Notes: a model not told the origin generated them from the letters alone. 64,000 nucleotides of DNA from Temnopleurus reevesii (GCA_036244855.1 BQKZ01001565.1:30089-94088); one strand, 5' to 3'. Positions 49,791 to 62,532 are shown, counted from the stretch's first letter. Numbers and translations: made by a program.

Positions 49791-52036
49791 GATCTAAAGG
49801 CCCACAGACAGAGGAGAAGAGAGGGAGAGAGCGAGGGAGCTCCAGTATTGTGGATCGGTCCTCGTTCTCTCTCTTCTTCTATTGCAGTCCCAACCTGGCC
49901 CTGGTCGAGCCTCTGCTAATTCAGGCCTGAGTGTTATTCTTTCTTACTAGCTGCACAATTACCATACACTCTCCTATTGATATAGGTTAAAAGCTTTCGC
50001 TTTAATAGCCAACCAATGTGCACATCTCCCTCCGTTTTAGCCCCCTTGCATTTAACCCCACCACCTCTGCCCTTTCGTATCTGTTCTCGGGTCACGATGA
50101 GGTTTTCGGACGGAGCGTTCCTTCGGAATACCCTTCTTTAACCTCGCTCCGGGCGTTGGGATAACATTCAACTCTCCAAATGTTGAAATTTAAACTTTTA
50201 TACACTCTTCGCTAAACATTCCTTTTGTGTTTTAATCTCCTAACCCTTTTCTTTTCGGCCATCCCCCTAAGCGGGGTGTGCTCAAGTACCAATAGGTACA
50301 CCGTAGCCGCGAGTGTGATTGTTTCACTTCGTGCCATATCGTTCATTTGACTTTCCATCCAACAAAAAGACGACCCGCTCGCCATTGTGTCTCAGATCAA
50401 TATTTGTGCTTTAATCGTGTCTGTTTACCGCAAGCACCTCATGTATGTAACACGGCCATCCCCTCAACTTAAACCCACATACCGCGATCATTTTTGCCCC
50501 CTTCTTAAGTGGATTATTTCTTTATCTTTCCAAAGCAATTTTTTCAATTCTGAAGAGAGAAAAGGTCAGCGTTCTTTATTGGTTTTTGTTCTGTTTGAGT
50601 AAACTCCATTTCTGGGTCACAGTTAAAGCTCGATAATCATTTCATAACTGATTGCATGTTTGAGTAGCACAATTCTTGTGTTTGTGTTTGATCTTGTATT
50701 GGAGCTTCTTGTGATAGAACAGTCTCATCTCTTTAAGAAATGAAAGATTGATCATGCCATTCTGTTACAGCAAGTCATCAATTTCATTTCGTTTAATTTC
50801 TATCATATTTTCACTACATTATGTCTTATTCTGCAAATATGAAACCAAAAGTTGTTTGAGTAAATAGAGAAACTGTACAACATAGAAAGGGAAGATGCAA
50901 ATGGAATAAATGGGTTTTTTTTAATAACACCCCTGTCATAGTTCCAGTCCAAAAGGTAAATGCCTAAAAATATTTGAGTTGAAAAAGGAAATTTTGACCA
51001 TCTTTTCAATATGTCATTGTCATCTTAAGTATTTCGACATCTTCTTTAGATAGGAATATCAATTTTTGTCTTTTTATCTACTCTGATTCTTTATGAAATT
51101 GATTTTACTATTCATTTTTTCATTCTCCTTATTCTAAGCAATATTATTTCAGTTTTAATTGAGCTAGGATTTTTTAACAGCGCCAATGTCCTAGTTCCCT
51201 ATTAAATGGTAATTGTATGAAGAGCGCCCTCCTGCATAGCTAGCTAGCGTCCTCCTAGCTGTCTGTCTTCCCAAGTGCTTGGGCCACTGATTTTTCCAGC
51301 CCTTTTCAATCGAAAGTGTCAATATGGATTATGAAACTTGAGTTGAGAAGGAGGATCACTCTAGCGGTTGATTGGCACCTGGCTCCAAGCTTTGACGAAC
51401 CCCCTCCACTTTCTACCCCGAGACGTAGAACTCTGTATTTTAGCTGCAAATCTAACATCCATAGCCTTGTTCAGGCCACGAAGTGTGACAGCTGTATGCT
51501 GAATGCTGAATTCTCTCCACCATTCTGTATAATATATATAAAAGCTTATACAAATTTACCCCTCCATATCTTATCTCTGGCCTCAACTGTAAAGTGTGTT
51601 AAATCTATGCTGAATTGTTTCCCCACCACTAGGTTTAGGTTTACAAAACTATTTTTCTTACCTTAAAATCACTCTATTTTGATCGGAGAGGAAAAAGATA
51701 CATGAAAGATAAGAATATATATAGAATTATCCCAAGATAATAGTGGACAACAAAAAAGAACTCTTACTAATGACTATATGTGATTTTGTTTCCTTTGCAT
51801 TATTTCCCTATTACTTTTTTTTCTATTTATACTCTGTATCCATTTTCTTTCTTAGTTTTCCCCATTGTAAATTCTCATTGTCCTTCTGCTGAATAATTGG
51901 ACAATCGTGAGACAAAAAAAGAAAAAAGGGGCCAAGTCCTGTCGAAATATTGTGGTTTTGTGGTTGAGTTTAGCCCAATAATGGAGGACAATAGCCAAAA
52001 GAATCCAATACCTGATGCATATCAATCAAAATGCTT
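49791..52036. other. Non-coding DNA
   Basis: The GC-richer stretch after the candidate promoter continues to about 50.3 kb (purine tract 49808-49842, then TCTTCTATTGCAG, which resembles a splice acceptor). Beyond that it is AT-rich with nothing recognised. Confidence 0.5.
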
Positions 52037-52490
52037 TATTGACAGAACAAACTTCAAACTTTTTTTTTTAATCAGTAAGAAAAGAAAAAGATTATCGTGT
52101 TATTACAATCATTCTCTGCACAATTTTACTCTGGAAAGTTTCTTGCATGATTTTTTTTAGAAGAAGTGCATTTAAGTGGTTGAGTATGAAATTCATTACA
52201 ATATTGTACTTTGAATTAAGATATTTTTGTGTACTTTATCAATGGAATGATAAAAATTCAATTTCATCACAGAAAAATATTGACAGGGCAAACTTCAAAT
52301 TTTTTTTGTAAATCAGCTAGACAAGAGAAATATTATTGTGTTTTTAATCATTCTCTTTCTTCCATGCTTTTCATGGAGGTAGTGCACTAAAGTGGTAGAG
52401 TGTGAAATTCATCACAATATTGTACTTTTTAATTAAGATGTTTTTGAGCTTTTTAATCAATGGTATGATGAAAATTCATTAAATCAAGGA
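52037..52490. repeat. Two-copy tandem duplication, 241-bp period
   Basis: TATTGACAGAACAAACTTCAAA at 52037 and TATTGACAGGGCAAACTTCAAA at 52278. Both continue through AATCATTCTCT, AAGTGG-TGAGT-TGAAATTCAT, ACAATATTGTACTTT and ATCAATGG-ATGAT. Non-coding. Confidence 0.88.
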
Positions 52491-52949
52491 ACAATTTTTG
52501 ATAATTGATCAAAGAAACCTGTCAAATCAGGAATTATAAATAGGAATTATTTTGAATTGATTTTCAGATGTTTGCCAGGATATTATTTTACTTTTGGGGG
52601 AGGTTTCTTTGAAAAGTGATGAATGAATTATGTTTTTAGCGAGTTTTCTCCGTGTCCAATTAAGATATATCAATGAATCGCACTTCTGATATGTATTGTA
52701 GACTGTAGTTGGAGCAGAAGATATAATGAGTAGAATGTGGAATATAAAAGTGCATACTTGCACTTGCTCAATTAGGATTGATGAAAAGTAAAAAGAATAT
52801 AAAAAAGGATTGATGAATGAAGAGAAATCACAGATATCCATCAACTCAAGTTATCAAATTACTGTGATTTTCTTTATTGCTATTAACTCAAGTATAAGAG
52901 AATGCAGGATCAATCGGCTTGGCGAACAATAGAGCTCTACCTGTAATCA

Positions 52950-53310
52950 AATTAACGGTTAGGGGGAAATTGCAAAGTGCAGGAGGCAATGGGGGAAAGA
53001 AAAGCAGGTATGACAATTTGTTTTCTTCATCTCGTCGAACACCGAGGCGGATTCGTTAGGCTGCTCGGCGGCGGCGGTGGTGGTGAGTCAACGCACTGCG
53101 TGCCATTGTACGCTCACCCGCCGAGCCTCTGCTTGTCGGGGGAGAGAAGAGCATGAAGAGAGGGAGGAGAATGGGGGGATGATTGGTACAAAGCACGACA
53201 GCTGAAAAGGTGTGCTACTGATTGAAAGTGGAAATTAACGCTAATGGCATAGAAATTAAAAGATTGATCCGGAGGGCCGTGGATCTCGCCAATGTGTGTT
53301 GATGGTCAAA
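52950..53310. promoter_or_regulatory. GC-rich island with a strong bipartite hairpin
   Basis: GCTCGGCG (53063-53070) pairs with CGCCGAGC (53119-53126), and GGTGAG (53082-53087) pairs with CTCACC (53113-53118). The two right-hand half-stems are contiguous; the left ones are separated by an 11-nt GGC/GGT bulge. The flanks include TTAACGGTTA and AACGCTAATGGCATAGAAAT. Could be a regulatory element or a structured transcript. Confidence 0.3.
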
Positions 53311-53382
53311 CTCTCTGTTATTGCCTCAAAACCGATCTACTTAGCTAGCTAAGGAGTAAGTAGTCACTTAGGAGGTCTATTG

Positions 53383-53496
53383 AGACCAGAGAGGGGGAGA
53401 CAAGGAGGAGGAGGATGGGGGAGATGAGATGGAGAAGGGGGAATGAGGAGAAGGAGGGGGACGGGGAGGTAGAGGAGGGCGAGGAAGAGGAGGGTT
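53383..53496 (+). repeat. G-rich purine tract
   Basis: GGAGGAGGAGGATGGGGGAG and similar over about 110 bp, with many runs of three or more G. G-quadruplex formation is possible. Confidence 0.8.
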
Positions 53497-54103
53497 TTGG
53501 AGATGCACGAACTGTGTTCTACAATTTCACTCAGTCTGTTTCATTTATGATCTACTGAAGATAGCATTGGGTATATATCAACTCTCATAACTATACATAG
53601 CAATTAACATTCCCATTTTCTAACCTGCTAAAATATCCCTTTTATGCATTTCCGACTAATATAACAGTAGGTTGTTGTCGTAATCACAGAAAATGAGAAT
53701 CTGTCTCAGCGATGAAACACCCCAATTTGCCAGCTCACTAAAGAGCGCGATTCACCCTCAACCATGGGAATACCCTGACGTGTTTATGGTTTACAACTTA
53801 ACCAGGGGTGGGTGTAATCGTAATCTGTTTTCGGGGTCCGCTGTGGATTGGGCCGCGTGTGCGCGTGGTGAGGAAGCCACTACATGGTGTCTCTGCCTGG
53901 TGTCTGTGGCGGGTGTGTCGGTGATGTGTTTAGGGCTCCGGTGGATTGGCTTGTGGCTGTGACATAATGTTTGCGCAGTCATGGCTTCGATGGAGGAGAT
54001 AGGGATGAGAGGGGTGGAACGCATCAACACTCTGGCACATGGGATGGAGTCCCATCTTAGGGAGTTTCCAACTTAAGTGAGGTAGATCCTCAGACATTGA
54101 AAG

Positions 54104-54200
54104 TGATGATGATGATGATGGCCTCTTGTATAGCGCCGGTATCCGCCACAGCTGGGCGCTCATGGCGCATATCCATGGCCAGTCCTGGACATCAGACATT
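54104..54200 (-). mobile_element. LINE/SINE 3' tail with ATC repeat
   Basis: On the minus strand it reads GCGCCATGAGCGCCCAGCTG, then GGATACCGGCGCTATACAAG, then GCCATCATCATC. It shares GCGCCATGAGC and the GCGCT.TA.AA block with the LINE tail at 63149-63218, so both belong to related elements. The 5' end is not defined. Confidence 0.6.
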
Positions 54201-54506
54201 CTTCATATTAATACTTTCTGTGTTGCTTCAATTCTTAAGGTAGGGATTTCATAACCCAACCCACCATTGGCAATGTAAATAATAGAAAACATTATTGTGT
54301 CTACTCCCTGAATTTACACACGAAAGAGCACAGAGGTGTGTAGTTGTGCAAAAATGCAAACAAAACCACATAAGTGTTACGAAACATTACTAATGACTTG
54401 TTTAATTTCTTGCTCTGACTGATTGAGAAATTGCGTAGAGTAGTAAATATAAACATGTTCCAGCCGTTCGTATCTTCATTCTGAACTTGAAAAGTGATTT
54501 GGTGAT

Positions 54507-54800
54507 GCACTAGCCAGTTTATGGAGAAAGCCAACAATGTCACACCTAACATTGTCATGCGTTGGCTATTGAAAAAAATAAGACGACTAAATTTGGATTG
54601 GCTTTCTGGGCAGGCAAAATACAGATTTTTACGGTGCTCACACATCACGCTCACTCTCTCTCCCATCTTCTACAACACTGAAGCACCAGCCAGTTTATGG
54701 AGAATGCCATCCAGCAACGTCATGTGTTGACCAAAATATAGGTCTTTACGGTGCTCACACATCCCGCTCACTCTCTCTCTCACTTCTTCTACAACACTGC
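54507..54800. repeat. Two-copy tandem duplication, 176-bp period
   Basis: GCAC(T/C)AGCCAGTTTATGGAG at 54507 and 54683. Both are followed by GTCAT-(G/C)-GTTG, TTTTACGGTGCTCACACATC and CTCACTCTCTCTC-CA-CTTCTAC. Confidence 0.88.
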
Positions 54801-57800
54801 CAAATCAAAAAGCACTCCATATAACTATGCAGAGTGGTCAGATTTCTGCTCAGGTTTCCCCGCTCCTTGGCCAGAAATGAAATATAATTTCCTCCAGAGA
54901 CGTAACATCCTCCTCGCATCCGGGTGGTTATGACCTCCGCATCTAGTCTAAGATATCAATCTGTCGCCGCACCTCATCAAAATTTGATCGTTCCTCAAGT
55001 CAATTTCTACTCCATTTATGCAACGCACTTCACTCGCACCATCTCGCATACAAACGAATCAACCCCCAAATCCGCCCCCCCCCCCTCCCAATTAGCATTC
55101 CCGACTTTTCACAAATAAAATCGAAAGACAGAAAAGAGGTTGAGAGCAGTTAGCATATCTGTCACGGACGACTAATCGTCCTCCAAAAACTTAGCTCAAA
55201 GGGTGTTCTCATGTTTAACCTACTGGGGCTGGACGATCGTAGAGGGATTTTTAGGGTTAGAATCCTGTTTGCAAACATGGCATATCTGCGATGTCTTTGG
55301 GGATGGAAGCCACACGGCCTGAGATGACTTCGATGGCCTCAAAGTCTTCTTCGATGGCCTGCGAGTCTTCTTCTCATTCATATCCATGCTTCATACAGCC
55401 ATTCAGAAATTTTCACCACGTAGCGCATAAACGATGCGTAAGATATGGTTTCATGTTTTGATGCATCAGAAAAAAAGGTTTAAAGTGTCATTTAAAGCCT
55501 CAGATTAGCTGTTATAATGGAATCTCATTGAATTAAATTTGACCAGATAATATTTGAAAAGGAGAAAAACTGTTTTAAGGTCTTGTTGTTTGTTTGCTTC
55601 TTTTTTTTTTATTTTGTTAATGATTGATAATGCATAAATGTCATTTTAGATTAATTTTATTTTGATCATTCTTGGACATCACATCTTGAAGGACAATAAG
55701 ATCTTCATAAGCCATACATATTACATTGGTATATAGATACAACAAGGGAGAAATATTAGTTCACAAAGTTCAAGCTGTAAAAAATTTGGTCTACACCAAT
55801 GTAAAAATACTTTGATCATTATTGTAGGAAAAACTACTGGTTGGCAAGTCTATACCAGCATTGCAAGAGCAATATACGAATAGATGGTCGAGACCGAATG
55901 GTTTAAAAGCGGCTTTAAGCCACTCCCAAATACTAGTCACGTCTCTGATAATTTGAGCCCCCAATATCTGAGCTCTGACTCTGTCGAATTTGCAAGCAGT
56001 GATGCATGACGCAGCTCTAAGTGGGGATTTAGGTCCCCCCAAATTCAGACCATCTGTTCTCCATTTTATCAGCAATGTTAGGGTGTATTTCGTTACACTA
56101 CCGGGCTCGCTTGATCTTGGGGTGTGGGGCTCGCTTTCCAGTTTTTGCATTTGCCCCACTTTATGATTAAAGGTTAAACATATGTATTGATGTGTCAAAG
56201 TTTTTTGCCCAAATTCATCATCATGTGAGCTATTGGTGTGCATTTCACGACTTATTGTGTTTTATTGCTTGGTGTATGGGCAGAAACTTGGTTGATTATA
56301 GCGGCGAAATGAAAGCCTTATTCTCCAAAATATCATTCAATTTTTTAAAATACCTTTTAGCCAATTTGCTTCTTGATTATGTCATTCATCAAATATTGAT
56401 AAAGTGGCCAGGAAGTTCATATAGACAATTGGATATTGAATAGTATATGAAGTAATTCATTTTTAAGCAGCACCAATTTCTTTCTATTGTCCAAATGAAA
56501 CAATTTCATATTAATAACAGCTACAAGAAGTTGAGGTATGCCTCCTCAAGCATTTTGTTACTTAAAATCAAGTTGTTTTTGAAGACCACACCAAGCTATT
56601 TTGAGAGCCCTTAAACCTTAATATGGATAAGATTATCATTTTCATGAAGAAAAAAAAATCATTCCAGATGTGTTGAGCAGCCTCCAACTTCATCTCCAGA
56701 TTGGAATCATCTATATATCATCTTATCAAGCTATTTTCTTATGATTTCTAGCGTGTGATGGTAAGATAATAGGATGGGAGTGCTGACGTTTTACGGGTAT
56801 CCGCCCGCTCAGGTGTGTGGCGGGCAGTAAATCTGTTTATTTTTAATTTCACAGAGCTTTGGTATTAGACCGCGGAGTGGGTTAAAGAGGTGGATGCATA
56901 CACTCTCATAGCCCCCTGGCCGTTCGGGCGTGATGAAATTCATATCGGGAGTGAAATCAGGCGAAGTCCTCCTCACGCCCTCGAATCATCCTCCATGCAT
57001 CACTGACTATCAGTCTGTTTGTGTGTTTTTTACATTAAGTGTTTCTGTAAAGCGACATAACGTAATGGTATCGCCCATTTCCTGGTGAACGTCCTCATGA
57101 AATATGGTGCTAAGCCTTGGTTACCTGGTTCTCGTTTGAATCGTTTTCATCTTTAAGTTTTAATCCTAAATCAAAAGATGAATGAATTCAGCCTCTTCAG
57201 GTTCAAAGCCCCATTGACCTCGCACAGCTAAGAGCATCAATCCGTCTTAGCACCTAATCCCTCTCTAATTTTTCCAGAGTGATTTATGATGTATGAAAGT
57301 AGTGAATTAAGAGCGACGTGGAAACCTCAGAATGGTAGACTTTCTCCTCTTTTTTTTTTCTTCTTTCCTTCGTCCGTTGTAATTTGATAATAAAGGCAGC
57401 CCATCCACCCATCATCCCTCATTCAAAATTCATCAGTTGTTGAAGGCACTTGTGCATAAGTACGCCACTCTCTCGCCATCATCGACTCTATTTCCTTCGC
57501 TCCCCCTTTCTATCTTCTCCTCGTCCGTTTTATCTCCGGCAATTTCCATAAATCTAACACCTTACCCCGCTGCCAGGAAGCAAATAATGGATAAAAATTG
57601 TCCGTCCTGTTTCGCTTATGACACGCTCCACGTAGCCTGCTTCGTAAGACCCAGGCAACTCCGCCAAGTCTTCCCCCATCCCTACCAGATAACATATCGG
57701 CACGGGTCCGCTTAAAAGGTGAACCAATCCTGACAGGTTCGTATACAAAGCTCGGACAGGCTTGGTCTGGTTTACGATGATAGCCCGGGACTGGAAGTGG

Positions 57801-58593
57801 TCGCCACCTAACCCGGGTCTACGACTCGACGACGAGAGATGGAAATAAAGCCTGCTGGGTAATGGGTGCTACATTAACCATTAAAGTATCAAGTTTAATA
57901 CCGGCTGAACTTGGTATGAGACAGGTTGTTTACGATGGAAGGAGGAAGACGGGTATCAACTAAACGCACATGTTACAAAGATGAAGATGATGATGATGAT
58001 AACACTCGAGAAGAGTATACTGTTAACACCATTACACTTCAGCAAGTCATAGTATCATCAAGAAATATAAATCAACACTGACAATATGTCAAAACCATTG
58101 TCTAGATATCGCTGAATATGCCTCTTCGAGAATACTGCACCTCTTTTAGCACGATAAAAGGAATAAATCTCCTAAATGTCCATTTATAAGAATACAGTAT
58201 TATTGATTGAAAGCCAGCAGACTTCTTATTCCTATTGATATCAAATCCGTTTTGGTACCAGTGTTGGTACCAGTTTTATGCTAAATTGATTTGAGTGATC
58301 CATCCTACAAAATTTTCAATACAGTTCCCTTCTGAAAATCATAGTTCAAACAACAGATTAGAATCTCTGTCTTTGGTATCAGGTATGTTTTATAGTCTAC
58401 TACGATACATAAATCTTACAGTCTGTTGGAGGAAGCTTACTGTTAATGTGAGCAAAAGTCTCACAGGTACTTTAAAAAAATTGTGTAATGGAAGAATTTA
58501 CTGATTGATGATTCCTCTTTACATTGTTCTAGTGCTTGGTATGCTAATTAGGACAGTGATAATTTAGATAGAGATGAATTTGTCCAAATTATT
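54801..58593. other. Non-coding DNA
   Basis: Includes a poly-C run at 55076, a CpG-bearing stretch at 57470-57850 (GATAGCCCGGGACTGG, CTAACCCGGGTCTACG) and a GAT repeat at 57979-57999. The 150-residue minus-strand frame at 55791-56243 has no recognisable motif. Confidence 0.55.
56740..57000. promoter_or_regulatory. Candidate cis-regulatory island with Fox-like and E-box motifs
   Basis: GCCCGC (56803) and GCGGGC (56820) form a small stem around CAGGTG. AAATCTGTTTATTTTTAATT near 56829 has a forkhead-like core. ACCGCGGAG and GGCCGTTCGGGCGTGATG follow. Non-repetitive, no gene. Confidence 0.25.
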
Positions 58594-58669
58594 AACCCTT
58601 TGACAACTGGAACCAGGTAGTCCCTGCACAAAGCCTATGGGAAGTACGGAATTTGGTAGTCAGTGGGTT
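58594..58669 (+). mobile_element. piggyBac-like miniature element, copy 6 of 6
   Basis: Begins AACCCTTTGACAACTGGAAC, carries GTCCCTGCACAAAGCCTATG and ends GTAGTCAGTGGGTT. TTAA lies on the left and TTGA on the right. Confidence 0.8.
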
Positions 58670-58940
58670 GAGTTTGATTTTTTTATGAAGATCTAGCTTG
58701 CTTCATCAGCTGATGTACAGATAAGGTGGTAGATTGCACTAAATCATATACATCTTCTTGTCGAGTTAGTTTGCTCGAGGCAGAATAGAGGCTCATTATA
58801 TTCACATCAGGAAAGAATATCAGCGACTATCTTAAATAATGGAATTCGGCTGGTGTGAAAATCCTTTCAAAATCCATAGCTGTAATGGCAAACTCATTTG
58901 CAAGCTTTATTGCTATGTGTATCTAGGATGCAGACTTCTC

Positions 58941-58984
58941 CCCCTCCTCTCTCCTTCTCTTCCCCCCTCTCTCCCTCCTCTATT
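58941..58984. repeat. CT-rich microsatellite
   Basis: CCCCCTCCTCTCTCCTTCTC and similar. Confidence 0.8.
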
Positions 58985-59756
58985 AGTGGTCCCACATATC
59001 AGATTTCATGTATTGCTTGAAGCCCTCCATCTAAAATATTCATGCCCCTGGCCCTGCTACTTGTGCGCTAAGTCCGGATTTTGAGCGGAGGCAGATGGAT
59101 GGAAATGAAGTCAAATTATAACAATATCTTATGTGTCATCTCATTTTGGTCTGCTTTGCAGGCATTTCTTCCTCCATGCCATTAGTATCAGAAAATATTA
59201 TGTAGATATGTGTAACTATGTATAAAACTTTAAAGCAAAACTTGATTATATTTCCCTCCTGTTTTGGTAAAAAAATTGTGCAAAAAATTTATTTTTCTTA
59301 GGGGCGCTTATTTTTATTCTAATTTCTTGACCATGAATTGCTAAAATTTTCATTTATTAGAATGCCCATAATGGACAATTATCTTTGAAAAGATGAATAT
59401 AATAACCCGCTAATATGTGAATAGCTTAGTAATTCAGTAAATTTGCTGGAATTTATGTGCATTAAAATATTGGCTTTTACATATAAAAATTTGAATCATA
59501 AGCAGGGAGAAAAGCACCTATGTCAATCTTTTCCCCTCTTCTCACTTTCTTCTTTCTTTTTTTTCTTTTGCTGTCTGGAAAGGGTAGAGACTTTGATTTG
59601 CCATGAAATTTAGATGAGATTTTGATCTGACTAGGCCAGTGATCAAACAAGAGAGAAATCAGAGAACAGTGAAGAAAATCTCATTAATTTTCCGTAATGG
59701 CGGCGTAAACAGATACAATGCATATCAAGCGCAGGCCCGAGGCTAACGCTGAAGAG

Positions 59757-59995
59757 TATGGAGAGAGTATAATAGAGGTGGATGGCTGCGAGAGAGAATA
59801 GGTTGGGGGTGTTGTCAAGCAAGAGGAGGGGATGAAAATGAGAATAAAAGTATGAGCAGTTTGGATGAAAGGGGAAGGAGAGAGATTGTGACAAGATAGG
59901 ACAGAAGATGATGGTGAAGAGAAAGGGATGATAAAAAGAAAATCTGATTACTGATTTATGAAAAGGAAGAAAGAAGGTCGCCTTTTGTCTGGACT
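59757..59995. repeat. Purine-rich tract
   Basis: GAGAGAGTATAATAGAGG through GGAAGAAAGAAGG. The 123-residue minus-strand frame is a Leu/Phe/Ser-rich product of this and is not a gene. Confidence 0.75.
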
Positions 59996-60764
59996 GAAAT
60001 TCAAGCCCTAACATGGCAGGGTAATGTTGGAAATGAAGTAAGTGGAGCAGAAGTGAGGTGTCTTTGACATGAACTTGGTAAAGGGAAAGAATATTTCAAG
60101 AAAAGATACATATGAAATTTTATAAAGTATCATAAAGCATGATAAATCATTGAATCAAGTTTTGTATAAAATTATGTTGAAATATTACCATTTTACTTTT
60201 GACTATTAAGGAAAGTTAACTGGCAACCCCCCCCCCCCCCAAACAAAAAAAAAAAGCAGCAGCAAATAGAAAAAAATGTTGAAAATTTGATCATCTAACC
60301 AATGTTGTGTACAACTTAACCTTTAGTGCACAAAGAAAAATCATAATTATTTTCTTTAATAAGCAAAGAGATGGAAGGAAAATAACAACTTCACATCTAC
60401 CTAAGCAAGCAGAGCTTTGTTACAGCCTTTTAACTCCAAACTCTAACATCCAGCCATTTGCTCTAATACATATTTTGTGACTTACTCCACGCTTTTGAGG
60501 TGGATGGACACAACTCATCATGTGCATAATCATGAGAAACGAGGCAGATTGGACACAAAAATTAGAACACGAGGCGAAAATTAAGACGGTTATAACGAGA
60601 GGAAAATTCATCCTGATCTTGTTTTTGCTTCTTCATGGACGAAGTGCTGATAGGCAACCTATTTTGTGTCATTATTCCCGCCCCTATTCCCCCGCCGACG
60701 GAAAGTTTTCCAAGCGTTGAAGAGCGGGAAATTATTTTTATCTCCCTGATGAGCCCCTATTGAC

Positions 60765-61055
60765 ATTGCAGCATGATGGTGGTGACAGTTGAGAAGGGGT
60801 GGAGGGTGGGGTGAGTGTATGTAGGGAGGGGGTAGGGGTAATTGCAGTATTCTTGTGGGGGTATTTGAGAGGGGTGGAAGGAGGGGTAGATCTTTTTGTT
60901 TGTGGGGGGGGGGAATTGCAGCATGATGGTTGTGACAGTTGAGAAGGGGTGGAGGAGGAGTGAATCTGTTAGGGGGTTGGGGATGGTTACATCATTCTTG
61001 TGGGAGTAGTAGAGAGGGATGGAAGGGGGGGTAGATCTATTTGGAGAGGGGCATT
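60765..61055 (+). repeat. Two-copy G-rich tandem duplication, 150-bp period
   Basis: ATTGCAGCATGATGGT at 60765 and 60915, each followed by TGTGACAGTTGAGAAGGGGT and later ATTCTTGTGGG and GGGGTAGATCT. Runs of G up to 11 nt. Confidence 0.9.
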
Positions 61056-61875
61056 TATAAAGAGAGAGTGGGGTCATTTCGAAAGATCCATCAAAGTCTT
61101 GTCAAGAGATCAAAGCAGTTCTTCAGTACAAGGATGTTGTTGTAATGGATATTACATCTTGTTGTTTGAGCAACATTTCTCTGCAGAATAAGAGGAAAGA
61201 AAATTTTGTGTGCATCTTGCTATTTATGAATACCTAGTTCTTCACAACAGGGCTGTCCTAAGGTCCCAATTGTGTATATTTATTTTCATTGATTTACCCG
61301 CAGACCCTAGCCTTGAGTCTGTTCAGAATCACAGAACACATAGTTTTCCCATCAACAGAAGTCACTTATCCACACTCTTATGGGGTGTTGTTCGAAAGTT
61401 GCAGTTGATTGCATAGGAATGCACCAATCAAAATCATTGTTTCATGTAAGTTTTGTTGAAAGGGCAAACCATGCATGAATGAAATTCATGCGTGTTGCAA
61501 TTTGCAGCTCATTTGCAGTTTATTTGCGATCAATTGCAACTTTGCAGCAACACCCCCTAGTCTTGAAAATGTTCCCAGCCTTTCATGGTCCCAATCCTCG
61601 AGGAGTGTCAGAGTTTTAATAGTAGATCCCATTGGATAGATAATTGAATCCAAGCAAAGATGATTCAGTTGTTTGAGCTGGCTTCTCTAGGGAGCTTCAT
61701 CATCAAAAGGTCAAATCCATCATCATCATCCTTTCTTCTCAAACCAAGAAGAAGGTTGGGATGATGAGGAGGAGGCGGAGGGAGGGGGGCAGGATTGAGA
61801 ATGTTGGTGATTTCTTGGAGAATGACTTTGCGTTTTCTTGCGAGGAAATGGTGCCAGATCATCATCCTTCTCCAG

Positions 61876-62042
61876 GACGATGTTTTGCCAAGTTACGAAA
61901 GACTTTGAGAATGACTTTAAGAATGACTGGTATCAGCTCTTGTGAATGATTGATGAGCTTACGAGTATTCAGCACATGAACTGATACCAGTTGTTATTAA
62001 AGTCGTTTTTTAGATCTTTTGTATCTTGGTGAAACATCGTCA
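61876..62042. mobile_element. Long imperfect hairpin (65-bp arms) upstream of the COE exon
   Basis: Left arm about 61876-61939 (GACGATGTTTTGCCAAG ... GACTGGTATCAGCTC). Right arm about 61978-62042 (GAACTGATACCAGTTGTTAT ... CTTGGTGAAACATCGTC). The arms pair along their length with scattered mismatches; the loop is about 38 nt. It lies 375 bp before the COE exon and would be in the pre-mRNA. I see no target duplication, so calling it a mobile element is only the likeliest option. Confidence 0.65.
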
Positions 62043-62376
62043 AGGTTCCAAGTAAATCCAGTTTAGGACTCCGTGGAGAAAGGGGATCCATGGGGTAAAG
62101 CCCAACACACACTTAATTAATTATTATGATCCATTTTTTAAGAAAGTTTAATTAACTCTTAGTAGCATTCAAACACATAGAAAATCTTTCATTGATGGTC
62201 TGAATACTCGGATAATGATAAAATTGAAAAAAAAATGGCCTATGACGAATGGTCTTGTCAAAAGGTCCACCAAACCGACTGAAAATTAACCAATTTGTTG
62301 TGTCTTTTATCATTTATGCCCATTTTTTCTTAAGGAAGTGTAGATATATAAATTCTATTTTGCTCAAAGTTTATGA

Positions 62377-62532
<156 letters not shown>

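Larger units (their letters stand above)
58670..61875. other. Non-coding DNA
   Basis: CT-, GA- and G-rich tracts as listed. Between them AT-rich sequence. At 61492-61554 GTGTTGC and GCAACAC bracket several TTTGCAG copies. No gene. Confidence 0.6.

Noticed and set aside
55791..56243. 150-residue minus-strand frame
   Set aside because: No conserved motif. It could be an old repeat-derived frame but nothing supports it.
58247..58275. TTGGTACCAGTGTTGGTACCAG as a regulatory dyad
   Set aside because: Just a 12-bp direct repeat with no further context.
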